This document shows, piece after piece, positions 6,375-13,576 of a stretch of 16,134 nt of DNA. Origin of the DNA: Bacillota bacterium (lineage in GTDB: Bacteria > Bacillota > Clostridia > Peptostreptococcales > Anaerovoracaceae). Below the pieces are notes generated by a model. It saw only the letters and a list, made by a program, of their open reading frames with translations. It ran no database searches and had not been told where the DNA came from. The DNA lies in the NCBI GenBank assembly GCA_017515765.1, contig JAFWFF010000127.1:1-16134 (forward strand), given 5' to 3'. The position numbers and the translations under genes are program-made. The stretch's first letter is position 1. Each line of letters begins with the position of its first letter.

Positions 6375-8045
6375 TCAGCGGTTCATGAGAACCTTTTTGA
6401 TTATCTGGATGAAGTTGCGGTTGTTCGTGGTGTGGGCCAGATTGTCGATGATGGTCTCCGTGACTTCCTGCGGCGGCAGATTGGCCATCGCGCGGCGCAT
6501 CGCCCAGATCGCCTCCATCTCCTCCTGGTCCATCAGCAGATCCTCGCGCCTCGTGCCGGACCTGTTCAGGTCTATCGCCGGGAAGATGCGCTTCTCGGAG
6601 AGCTTGCGGTCGAGGTGGAGCTCCATATTACCTGTACCCTTGAATTCCTCATATATAACATCGTCCATGCGGGAACCGGTCTCGATCAAAGCTGTCGCGA
6701 GGATCGTTATGCTCCCGCCCTCCTCGATGTTCCTGGCGGCGCCGAAGAATTTCTTCGGCTTGTAGAGCGCGCTCGGGTCGAGTCCGCCGGACAATGTGCG
6801 CCCGGACGGCGCCTCCACCAGGTTGTATGCCCTCGCGAGCCTGGTGATGCTGTCGAGCAGGATCACGACGTCTTTCTGATGCTCTGCCAGGCGCTGGGCC
6901 CTCGCGAGCACCATCTCGGCCACCTTCACGTGATGCTGGGGCCTCTCGTCAAACGTCGAATAGATGACCTCCCCGCTCGTCAGGAAGCGCTTCATGTCCG
7001 TGACTTCCTCGGGGCGCTCGTCGACCAGGAGCACTATCAGCTCGCACTCCGGATGGTTCCTCTCGATGCTTGCCGCGATCCGCTTGAGCAAAGTCGTCTT
7101 ACCCGCCTTAGGAGGCGCGACGATGAGTCCCCTCTGGCCCTTTCCGATCGGGGCGATCAGGTCGATCAGCCTCATCGAAAGCTCCTTCGGGCTCGCCTCG
7201 AGCGTCAGCCTCTCGTTCGGGAAGATGGGCGTGAGCTCGGAGAAGTCCTTTCTCTTTATAGCGACTCCCGGCTCGTCGCCGTTCACCGTGTTCACGTAGA
7301 GCAGCGCGCCGAACTTCTCGCCGTCGTTCGGGAGCCTAGAGATGCCTTTGATCTTGTCGCCTGTCTTCAGGTTGAAGCGCCTGATCTGGGTCGGCGATAC
7401 ATATATGTCCCTGTCGCTGGTCAGGAAATTGTCGAATCTCAGGAAACCAAAGCCCTCGTCAGCGATGTCCAGGATGCCGCAGACCTCGGGCCTGGGCCTC
7501 GCGTCGCGGATCTCCTTGGCCGTCATCGGGCGGTTCGGCTTCTGCTCGCTCTGTTCGGGCTTTTCCGCCTGCTGCTCCGCGGGCTTCTCTTCAGGCTTGT
7601 CTTCTGGCTTTTCGGCCGGTTTGGCTTCAGGCTTGTCTTCCTGCTTTTCCTCCGGTTTTTCAGCCGGCTTTTCCGCGGGCTCCGCCGCTTTCTTTTTCGG
7701 GCGGCCGCGCTTCGGCTTTTCCGCGGCCTCGGCGGCTTCAGGCGCCTTGGTTTCTTTGGTCTCGGAAGCCGGGGCTTCAGCAGTCTCGGGTATCGGCGCG
7801 GTGGCGGTATCTTTCCTGGGCCTTCCGCGCTTTTTCGGAGCTGCCGGCGCTTCCTGCGCAGCGGGAATTTCCGGCTCGGCAGGCGCCGGGGCGGGTTCGG
7901 CTTTCACTGTTTCCTGTTCTGCGGGCAAAGGGTTCTTTCTCGGTCTTCCGCGCCTCTTGGGGGCTGCGGGGGCTTCGGCTTCGGACCCGGCTTTAGCGGC
8001 CTCTTTTACGGCCTCGGGCTCCTCGGTCTTTTTGGTTCTGGGCAT
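6375..8045 (-). CDS. rho: Transcription termination factor Rho with extended AT-hook-bearing N-terminus
   Basis: Rho is the hexameric RNA helicase that ends transcription of untranslated RNA. The C-terminal about 380 residues are standard: cold-shock-like primary RNA-binding domain (EGFGFLR, about 197-203), Walker A APPKAGKTT (about 310-318), Walker B region VVILLDSITR and the Q/R-loop region with SGGLDP. The N-terminal about 170 residues are an Ala/Pro/Glu/Lys-rich disordered extension with three RGRP motifs at about 30-38, 71-79 and 111-119, then repeated KPxE units. The usual helical Rho_N domain is not recognisable. With 556 residues it is about 130 longer than E. coli Rho. The ATG at 8043-8045 was chosen; a TTG two codons upstream is also possible. 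The purine-rich SD lies about 25 bases upstream with a hairpin between. It is the first gene of the rho-DUF1385-prmC operon. Confidence 0.96.
   Translation of the reverse strand: MPRTKKTEEPEAVKEAAKAGSEAEAPAAPKRRGRPRKNPLPAEQETVKAEPAPAPAEPEIPAAQEAPAAPKKRGRPRKDTATAPIPETAEAPASETKETKAPEAAEAAEKPKRGRPKKKAAEPAEKPAEKPEEKQEDKPEAKPAEKPEDKPEEKPAEQQAEKPEQSEQKPNRPMTAKEIRDARPRPEVCGILDIADEGFGFLRFDNFLTSDRDIYVSPTQIRRFNLKTGDKIKGISRLPNDGEKFGALLYVNTVNGDEPGVAIKRKDFSELTPIFPNERLTLEASPKELSMRLIDLIAPIGKGQRGLIVAPPKAGKTTLLKRIAASIERNHPECELIVLLVDERPEEVTDMKRFLTSGEVIYSTFDERPQHHVKVAEMVLARAQRLAEHQKDVVILLDSITRLARAYNLVEAPSGRTLSGGLDPSALYKPKKFFGAARNIEEGGSITILATALIETGSRMDDVIYEEFKGTGNMELHLDRKLSEKRIFPAIDLNRSGTRREDLLMDQEEMEAIWAMRRAMANLPPQEVTETIIDNLAHTTNNRNFIQIIKKVLMNR
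7525..7965 (-). repeat. Rho N-terminal low-complexity region with three RGRP repeats and KPxE tandem units
   Basis: On the protein, RGRP-K/R motifs recur about every 40 residues (DNA near 7935-7950, 7812-7830, 7695-7712), each followed by an Ala/Pro/Glu-rich spacer. The segment 7528-7680 encodes near-tandem KPAEKPE and KPEEKP units. This looks like repeat expansion within the coding frame; no stop or frame change is present. Confidence 0.7.
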
Positions 8046-8184
8046 AGACAAAACCCGGCGATGATCGCCTTTCCTTTCTCTTTAAGATGGGATATCAGAG
8101 ATGTTCCTTCAGTGGATCTCGATATGCGAGAGTCAGATCATTACTGTTGCGTGACCCGGCGCGCCGCGGGCGGGCGCCTTCCGC
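8046..8184 (-). promoter_or_regulatory. Long structured rho 5' leader
   Basis: The predicted rho start near 8184 leaves a leader of about 140 bases. Read on the minus strand it has a very GC-rich start (8150-8182) with several possible pairings, a hairpin TCTCG-CATAT-CGAGA near 8116-8130, the Shine-Dalgarno-like AAAGGAAAGG near 8070-8079, then GGCGA-TCA-TCGCC (8057-8069) before the start codon. The last hairpin would bring the distant SD closer to the ATG when folded. rho is autoregulated through its leader in other bacteria; whether this leader does so is an inference. Confidence 0.4.
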
Positions 8185-8190
8185 GCATTT

Positions 8191-8219
8191 AATATACACC
8201 CAAAGCCCGAAAAATGCAA
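8191..8219 (-). promoter_or_regulatory. Sigma-A-type promoter of rho
   Basis: On the minus strand, TTGCAT (8214-8219) and TATATT (8191-8196, 5/6) are separated by 17 bases. It is divergent from the promoter at 8255-8283. Confidence 0.55.
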
Positions 8220-8254
8220 CTTTCCCAACTTATATGAGGAAATCCCTCGGCCTA

Positions 8255-8283
8255 TTTACAAAAACCGCCTTTGAATGTAAAAT
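8255..8283 (+). promoter_or_regulatory. Sigma-A-type promoter of the small protein / lipoprotein / transporter operon
   Basis: TTTACA (8255-8260, 5/6) and TAAAAT (8278-8283, 5/6) are separated by exactly 17 bases. The first ATG with a good SD follows at 8321. Confidence 0.75.
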
Positions 8284-8320
8284 ATACGGTGTATCGCTTT
8301 ATGACAGAACGGAGGATACA

Positions 8321-8485
8321 ATGAGCAAGAAAAGTCAGGAAAAGAAAGCTGCCAAAGCTGCGAAGCGCACCACACTCTCCGGATTCATGACCTCGATGGC
8401 AGTCTTCGGCATCGTCGCCCTGGCGGTGGTGGCTGCCATAGTCAGCCTGAAGAACGAGTTCGAAGAGGCGGCTGAGGAGGCATAG
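8321..8485 (+). CDS. Small single-pass membrane protein, 54 residues
   Basis: The ATG at 8321 has GGAGG 5 bases upstream and sits about 38 bases downstream of a good promoter. The same frame is open further upstream, but that part is promoter and leader. Residues 1-17 are Lys/Ala-rich and basic (KKSQEKKAAKAAKR), residues about 21-43 form one membrane segment, and the C-terminal 10 residues are acidic (EFEEAAEEA). The charge pattern predicts N-terminus inside, C-terminus outside. No family was recognised. Its stop is one base before the ATG of the lipoprotein gene, whose SD lies inside this coding region, so the two are translationally coupled and may act together at the membrane. Confidence 0.75.
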   Translation: MSKKSQEKKAAKAAKRTTLSGFMTSMAVFGIVALAVVAAIVSLKNEFEEAAEEA

Positions 8486-8486
8486 A

Positions 8487-9101
8487 ATGAAGAAACTGAT
8501 GGCAGTGATACTGATCTGCCTTCTTATCATGTCGCTGGCTGCCTGCGGCGGTTCACAGAACACGCCGTCGGGCGGGGACGCCGCGCCTTCAGGCGGGGAT
8601 CAAAGCGGAGATGGGCCTTCTGAGGGAGACCAGCAGTCCGGCGGGGACGCGCAGCCTGAAGGAGACGGCTCCGGTTCCGGTACGCCCGTCCAGCCGTCAG
8701 GCCAGGGCGGAGGCTCCGACCACGGCGAGTTCGGCGACTTTACGATCGATATAGAGGAAGCGGTCCTCACGCAGGACGGAGACGGCAAGCCCGCGCTTGC
8801 GGTCACTTTCACGTGGACCAACAACAGCGACAAGACCCTGAGCGCCTGGGACGTGTGGCAGTTCTACGCCTACCAGGACGGCATCCAGGTCGACACCACC
8901 TGGGTCTTCGACAATCCGGACGTAACTCTCGACGACAAGGATTCCACACGCATCCGTCCGGGCGCCAGCATCACCTTCCAGAAAGTATTTTCCCTGTTTA
9001 ACGACGTCGCCGACGTCGAGGTGGAAGTCGAGCAGTGGTATGACTACGAGAACGATCCCGGAGTCATCGCCGCATGCACCTATGAACTTCCGCAGGCATG
9101 A
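8487..9101 (+). CDS. Lipoprotein with DUF5067-like domain
   Basis: This 204-residue protein has a lipoprotein signal peptide: MKK, a hydrophobic core, and lipobox LAAC with Cys20 as the predicted lipidated residue. Residues about 21-78 are a Gly/Ser/Asp/Pro linker with repeated SGGD-type units. Residues about 79-204 form a beta-rich domain (FTIDIEEAVLT, ALAVTFTWTNNSDKT, then DSTRIRPGASITFQKVF) that resembles DUF5067, an immunoglobulin-like domain of Bacillota lipoproteins. The protein should be anchored on the outer face of the membrane. The linker probably spans part of the cell wall. It overlaps functionally with its operon partners, the 54-residue membrane protein just upstream and a sugar-type transporter 11 bases downstream. 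It lacks the size and fold of an ABC solute-binding protein. Ligand unknown. Confidence 0.85.
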   Translation: MKKLMAVILICLLIMSLAACGGSQNTPSGGDAAPSGGDQSGDGPSEGDQQSGGDAQPEGDGSGSGTPVQPSGQGGGSDHGEFGDFTIDIEEAVLTQDGDGKPALAVTFTWTNNSDKTLSAWDVWQFYAYQDGIQVDTTWVFDNPDVTLDDKDSTRIRPGASITFQKVFSLFNDVADVEVEVEQWYDYENDPGVIAACTYELPQA

Positions 9102-9112
9102 TCTGATATTCC

Positions 9113-10543
9113 ATGAACGATACGGGTCTTAGAGACACCGATAAGAACGGTAAACTATCTTTAAAAGACAATCTGACATACGGAGTCGGCTCTGCAGGCG
9201 ACTCCCTTGTTTATTCTCTGACCGGTTCCTTCCTGATGTTCTTCCTGACCACCGTCGCCGGGGTCGATCCCGGGGCGGCAGGAGTGATAACCGCCATAGG
9301 CGCGGTGTGGAACGCTCTCTACAACCCGGTCATGGGAAGCTTCGCGGACCGCTTCGGAAGCAGGTACGGCAAACGCAGGCCGCTTATCTTCGCCTTCAGC
9401 ATCCCGCTTCTGATCTCGGTCTTCCTTTTGTTCACGAACGTCAGCTTTCCGCCCTTCTTCAAGACCGTCTACTATGGAGCGATGGTCATTTTGTTCTGGA
9501 GCAGCTATACGGGGGTGTTCCTCCCATATCTCGCTCTCGGGGCGGATTACTCCGAGGACTATGACCAGCGGACCGTGCTGAGGCTCTACGCGTCGCTCTT
9601 CAACAATATCGGAAGCGTCACGGCGGTTGCGTGCACCAACCTCCTGGTCTCCTTCATGGAGCAAAGAGGTCTTTCCACAGACAGCGCCTGGTCCGTGACC
9701 GGCGGCATCCTGGGCCTCGTGACCTTCATCACCTTCTTCATAACCTTCGCCACGTCAAAGGAGAAGGACCCGCCCTGCGAGCCCGCCGGCAAAAAGCCGG
9801 AAGGCGCGGGCCTGTTCGCCGCGGTCGGCGATTATCTCTCCGTACTTAAGCTCAGGCCTGTAAAACATCTGATCGTGGCGAGCGTGGCGTCGCTCATCTG
9901 CTATTCGATGCTGATCGCCTGCGCGGTGTATTTCTTCACGTTCAATATGGGCTTCTCACCCGCGAAGACGTCCCTCCTGCTCACCTGCAGGGTGCTGATC
10001 GCGTTCCTTTTGCTCCCCGTGTCCGGACATCTCGCGATGAAATACGACAAGCACAGGGCGCTGCTCATACTGTCTCTGATCGGCGCGGGGCTCACCATCG
10101 CGATCCGCTTTACAGGCGTTGGAAACCCGGTGCTTCTCGGCCTGTTCGTAGTTGCGATGTCGCTATGCGCCAATTCATACTGGCAGCTGATGCCTGCCAT
10201 CTACTACGACGTCTGCGAGTACGATCTTTACGCTACGGGCAAAAAAAGACAGGCCACAGTGCTCTCACTGCAGGGCCTGGTCGAATCCACAGCCACCGGG
10301 CTCGGCTCCCTGATGCTGGGCAGCGTGCTTAAGTTTGCCGGTTTTGACGGAAGCGCAGCGGTCCAGAACGGGACGGCGCTCACATGGATATTCAACTGCA
10401 CCACGTGGATCCCCGCGGTATTCCTCATCCTTACCGCTGCCGCCCTCTGGCACTATCCCCTGACCAAAGCCAGATACGAGGAGATCCGGCGCGAACTCGT
10501 CCGCCGCAGGATCAATGAGGAAGGCCCCGGCGGCGAGCTTTGA
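9113..10543 (+). CDS. GPH/MelB-family (MFS) sugar transporter with atypical cation site
   Basis: The 476-residue protein has about 12 hydrophobic segments and the layout of the glycoside-pentoside-hexuronide:cation symporter family: YGVGSAGDSL (23-32), the helix 2 motif WNALYNPVMG (66-75), and the loop DRFGSRYGKRRP (79-90). In MelB and most relatives the helix 2 motif is WDxxxDP, whose two Asp residues bind the coupling cation; here both are Asn (N67 and N71). D30 aligns roughly with the MelB sugar-binding Asp19. Coupling may thus use another site or be lost; the substrate cannot be told. The ATG has no good SD, suggesting low initiation or coupling to the lipoprotein gene 11 bases upstream. 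Its stop is 7 bases from that of the convergent gene, with no terminator in between. Confidence 0.9.
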   Translation: MNDTGLRDTDKNGKLSLKDNLTYGVGSAGDSLVYSLTGSFLMFFLTTVAGVDPGAAGVITAIGAVWNALYNPVMGSFADRFGSRYGKRRPLIFAFSIPLLISVFLLFTNVSFPPFFKTVYYGAMVILFWSSYTGVFLPYLALGADYSEDYDQRTVLRLYASLFNNIGSVTAVACTNLLVSFMEQRGLSTDSAWSVTGGILGLVTFITFFITFATSKEKDPPCEPAGKKPEGAGLFAAVGDYLSVLKLRPVKHLIVASVASLICYSMLIACAVYFFTFNMGFSPAKTSLLLTCRVLIAFLLLPVSGHLAMKYDKHRALLILSLIGAGLTIAIRFTGVGNPVLLGLFVVAMSLCANSYWQLMPAIYYDVCEYDLYATGKKRQATVLSLQGLVESTATGLGSLMLGSVLKFAGFDGSAAVQNGTALTWIFNCTTWIPAVFLILTAAALWHYPLTKARYEEIRRELVRRRINEEGPGGEL

Positions 10544-10550
10544 TCTCCGA

Positions 10551-11942
10551 TCATTTGGGGCCGGTCTTTGACTCTCTGATCCCCGCTTTGTCCAGATATA
10601 TCTCCGCGTAGCTCACGTCCCCGTATTCCTTGCCGTCCGGATCCCTGAAGCTCTGGATATAGAAGATCCCGGCGTCGGTGACGCATGGGCCCTTCAGCCA
10701 GACGTTCCCGTATTTTGCGTTTTCCGGGTCGGCCACGTATCTGAAAGCGTATGTGACCGCGTCAAGATCAAAGCCCTCCGGCCCGAATTCCGACGCGATC
10801 CCAATGTACGAGCTCACGCTCTCCGTCCCGAGCTCCTCTATGAAATAGATCTTTCCGCCGCAGACGTTGAACCCGTTGATATTCCCCTCACGTTCGAGCA
10901 ACGTATCCTTCCTGTACGGATCCAGCATGATGCGGCAGATCCTGTTGTCCTCAGAGAAATACAGCCCGCTTCCGTAGCGCTGAAGAGATCTCCCGCTGTT
11001 CGCGGAGAGTATTTTTTTGGTGCCCATGGCGTCGATGGAGAATACGGAGCTGTCGTCCGAGATATAGACGCGCTCGTCGTCGGCAGTCCAGGAGACCACC
11101 TTATGCTCCGCGCTGTCGTAGATCTGGACTGCGTTCTCGCCGCCCAGATCCGCGCGGTAAAGCTGGCGGCCCCTCTTGAAGTCGTTGTTCACCCAGTAAT
11201 ACAGCTTGCCGTCCCTGACCAGAGGATCATAGTACGCTATCTCCGCGTACGAAGCTCCCATGGCTCCGACGTTCTGAAGCACCGATACCGGCTCGGGGAG
11301 CTCCTCGTAGCCTTCTTCCCTTGCCGCGTAATGCTTGAGATACTCGTCCGTCCAGGCGAGGTCGAGCCTGTATATCCCGTTGATCGGGTAGTGGTAGGTC
11401 GCGAAGTAGAGAGTGTAGTTGAAGACCGGGCCTATCTCGAAATACAGTATCCCGTCCCATAGGTTCAGATGCGTGACCTTCTTCATCTCGGCCCAGGGCT
11501 CCACGTCGCAGATCACCGTCTCCCTGCCGTCCGGGGTTATCCTGGTTATGGTCCCGCTCCCGGAGATGTTCGCGGCGTATACCGTACCGTCCTCAGCAGT
11601 AACGGTGTATCCGCCGCAGGAAAGATCGCCCGGGTGCGCCCCGAGGGTCTCAAAGACGAACCCGTCCTCTTCCACGGGCGGGATGCCCGGTTCTTCCGGA
11701 GCCTCCTGCTCCTCCGAACCGGCGCTTACCTTGCCTTTATCCGAGGACTTGGAGCCTCTGCGCTCTTTGCTGCCGGACGCGTTCGAAGATCCGGAACTGC
11801 CGCTCCCGCCGACGGGCTGCTCCTGCCCCGCGCCTTCCGCTCCCGCTCCCGCCGAACATCCTGCAAGGGACGCCAAAACGAGCCCTGCCGCAAGGACCGC
11901 CGATAGCATTTTGATCAATAGATACGCGCGTTTGGATCTCAT
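10551..11942 (-). CDS. DUF5050-like lipoprotein, probable beta-propeller
   Basis: The 463-residue protein starts with a lipoprotein signal peptide: basic MRSKR, a hydrophobic core, and lipobox LAGC with Cys29. A Gly/Ser/Lys/Glu-rich linker (about 30-88) follows. The rest is made of repeated short strands such as GKLYYWVNNDF, DERVYISDDS, SGLYFSEDN and GGKIYFIEE. These are typical of DUF5050 and related propeller-like repeats in Bacillota lipoproteins, which may bind ligands or proteins outside the cell. The start is 4 bases after the stop of the membrane-tethered HTH gene, and the SD is weak (AGAAAG close to the ATG), so coupled translation is likely. The shared operon suggests it works with, or senses for, the outer domain of that protein. 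Fold assignment is from pattern only. Confidence 0.8.
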   Translation of the reverse strand: MRSKRAYLLIKMLSAVLAAGLVLASLAGCSAGAGAEGAGQEQPVGGSGSSGSSNASGSKERRGSKSSDKGKVSAGSEEQEAPEEPGIPPVEEDGFVFETLGAHPGDLSCGGYTVTAEDGTVYAANISGSGTITRITPDGRETVICDVEPWAEMKKVTHLNLWDGILYFEIGPVFNYTLYFATYHYPINGIYRLDLAWTDEYLKHYAAREEGYEELPEPVSVLQNVGAMGASYAEIAYYDPLVRDGKLYYWVNNDFKRGRQLYRADLGGENAVQIYDSAEHKVVSWTADDERVYISDDSSVFSIDAMGTKKILSANSGRSLQRYGSGLYFSEDNRICRIMLDPYRKDTLLEREGNINGFNVCGGKIYFIEELGTESVSSYIGIASEFGPEGFDLDAVTYAFRYVADPENAKYGNVWLKGPCVTDAGIFYIQSFRDPDGKEYGDVSYAEIYLDKAGIRESKTGPK

Positions 11943-11946
11943 CTTT

Positions 11947-13542
11947 CTATATGAAACTCTCCAGAATGGATCTCATCTCCTGATACGTCATGGCTTCCGC
12001 CTCGTCCGTATCAAAGCTTTTCCACAGGGACACCTCGTCCGTCCCGCGGTACGTGCTGAACAGCAATGCGGTGTCCACGTCCGCGAACCCGGCGCTGAAC
12101 TTCTCGCCGCCCTCGCCGGCCGGGATCTGCTCTCCGTTCTCCTCGTACTCGTCGACCCTGGTATTGGGGTCTCCGTGGTCCCAGAACCAGTTGGTCAGGA
12201 CTGTATCTTCCTTCATCTCCGTGCCGCCGTCATAGCGGTATCTCACCAGCGAATAGCTGATCCCGTCGTCGACCGTGCACTCGTAGATGTAGAGCGTTCC
12301 CGGCTCTTTGCCGGTGTACACGGCAAAATTGCCGCCTCCGGCGACCTCATAGTGCGAGAAGCCCTGCCAGCCCATGTGCTCGAAGGAAATCTCCTTTGCT
12401 TCCCCGTCAAAATATCCGTAGATGTGAAGCTCGTTCCCTTCCAGGCCTCCGCCGGGCGATGTGAGCAGGAAAAGCTCCTCCACTCCGTCGCCGTCGACGT
12501 CCCCGAAGGCCGCCGGCCTGGATATCTTATTGTCATATGAGCCGTCGAACTGGACGGATCCGGCGATCTCGCTTTCATGTTCGTCGAGCACCGCAAGATA
12601 CGCTGCAGCGACCTTTGCCCGGAGAGCGTCCATATCGTCTTCACTGTCCGCGCCGCCGTCCGCATTGTCATCCGCGCCGCCGTCCGTCCCGGGGCTCAGC
12701 GGCTCCAGCGGCTCTGTTGCGCTTCCCTGGCTTCCGCCCGGCTGCACTCCGCCGCTCGCATCGCCTGCGCCGCGCTCCGATACCAGCTTGTGGATCAGTA
12801 TGCCCAGGACCACGATCAGCACCAGAAGTATGATGACCAAAGGTATCCAGAGCCTTCTGCCGCCCTTACCGCCGTCCTCATCCTCCGGGCCGTCAGGCAG
12901 GAGTTCCTGCTTCTGTTCCTTCAAGGCGGCCCGCCTGTTCTCCTTCTCGTAGGGCGAGCCCTGGATCACAAACTGCTGCACGCCGGGGCTCTCCTGCTCA
13001 GCCGGCGTGACCTCGACGGGGCCTTCCTGCTCCGGCGGGTTCTCCGGCTCCATCCTTCGCTCTGCCGTCTGCTCGACAGCCTGTGCCTTTAAGCGGTTTT
13101 GCTCATCCAGACGCTTCTGCTCCTCCAGGCGTTTCTGCTCTTCGAGGAGCCTCTGCTCCTCCTGCCTCCGTCGCTCCTCGCGGAGCCGCACCTCCTCATC
13201 GTGCTGTATCTCCATGAGCAAAGGAAGCATCCGCTTGTTTATCACTCCGACAAGGACCGTGGTCGGGATGGCTTCCGGCAGCGTGATGCCTGCAGCAGAA
13301 GCCTGTTTCTGCACCTGGAGCCTTATGGTGTTCCTCGCGCCGGAAAGGGCGTTCCGGACTCCGGCTGGGCTCAGGTTCACGCGTTCCGCGATGTCGCTTA
13401 TCGTGTATTCTTTGCTGTAAAAAAGGGCAAGGACCTTCTGCTCCAGCGCGGTAAGGCCTGTGACCGCGCGGTAGATCCACTCCTTTGCCCGGACGTCGTC
13501 ATAACCTATCTCGTTGTTGAATTCGATCTGAATATCGCTCAT
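11947..13542 (-). CDS. Membrane-tethered protein with sigma-region-4-like HTH and outer DxDxDG domain
   Basis: Order over 531 residues: a helix-turn-helix at about 29-78 (LTALEQKVLALFYSKEYTIS, then DIAERVNLSPAGVRNALS) that fits sigma-70 region 4; a Glu/Gln/Arg/Lys-rich coiled-coil-like stretch at about 113-165 built of hexapeptide units; a disordered stretch; one membrane segment at about 232-254 preceded by GGRR; a Gly/Asp/Ser-rich linker; and an extracellular domain from about 305 with GDVDGDGVEEL (347-357), a Ca-binding-like loop seen in FG-GAP/EF-hand-like repeats. Sigma region 2 is absent, so it is unlikely to act as a complete sigma factor. An inferred role is a one-component regulator that passes an outside signal to DNA or RNA polymerase. 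GGAGG lies 4 bases before the ATG. It is first in an operon with a DUF5050-like lipoprotein. Confidence 0.88.
   Translation of the reverse strand: MSDIQIEFNNEIGYDDVRAKEWIYRAVTGLTALEQKVLALFYSKEYTISDIAERVNLSPAGVRNALSGARNTIRLQVQKQASAAGITLPEAIPTTVLVGVINKRMLPLLMEIQHDEEVRLREERRRQEEQRLLEEQKRLEEQKRLDEQNRLKAQAVEQTAERRMEPENPPEQEGPVEVTPAEQESPGVQQFVIQGSPYEKENRRAALKEQKQELLPDGPEDEDGGKGGRRLWIPLVIILLVLIVVLGILIHKLVSERGAGDASGGVQPGGSQGSATEPLEPLSPGTDGGADDNADGGADSEDDMDALRAKVAAAYLAVLDEHESEIAGSVQFDGSYDNKISRPAAFGDVDGDGVEELFLLTSPGGGLEGNELHIYGYFDGEAKEISFEHMGWQGFSHYEVAGGGNFAVYTGKEPGTLYIYECTVDDGISYSLVRYRYDGGTEMKEDTVLTNWFWDHGDPNTRVDEYEENGEQIPAGEGGEKFSAGFADVDTALLFSTYRGTDEVSLWKSFDTDEAEAMTYQEMRSILESFI
13090..13179 (-). repeat. 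18-bp degenerate tandem repeat encoding EQKRLx hexapeptides
   Basis: Five successive 18-base units (13090-13107, 13108-13125, 13126-13143, 13144-13161, 13162-13179) share the core CTGCTCnTCC on the plus strand. They encode about five hexapeptides of the RLxEQK type in the membrane-tethered HTH protein, predicted to be a continuous charged helix or coiled coil. Confidence 0.75.
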
Positions 13543-13576
13543 GTCACCTCCGGAATGAAAGCCTCATCCGTATCAG

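Noticed and set aside
6432..8192. A 586-codon open frame on the plus strand, rich in Arg, Leu, Phe and Gly
   Set aside because: It lies opposite rho, and its odd composition is the mirror of the Ala/Pro/Glu/Lys-rich Rho tail. No domain and no good SD.
11419..12540. A 373-codon plus-strand frame opposite the lipoprotein and tethered regulator genes
   Set aside because: It spans the junction of two genes that have a lipobox, an HTH and a TM segment on the minus strand; the plus frame has only low-complexity Ser/Pro text.
13090..13179. A CRISPR array
   Set aside because: The 18-base units are directly adjacent with no spacers, degenerate, and in frame within a coding region.
11947..13542. Calling the tethered HTH protein a complete ECF sigma factor
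   Set aside because: Only a region-4-like part is present; no region 2 precedes it in the first 28 residues, so -10 recognition and melting cannot be claimed.
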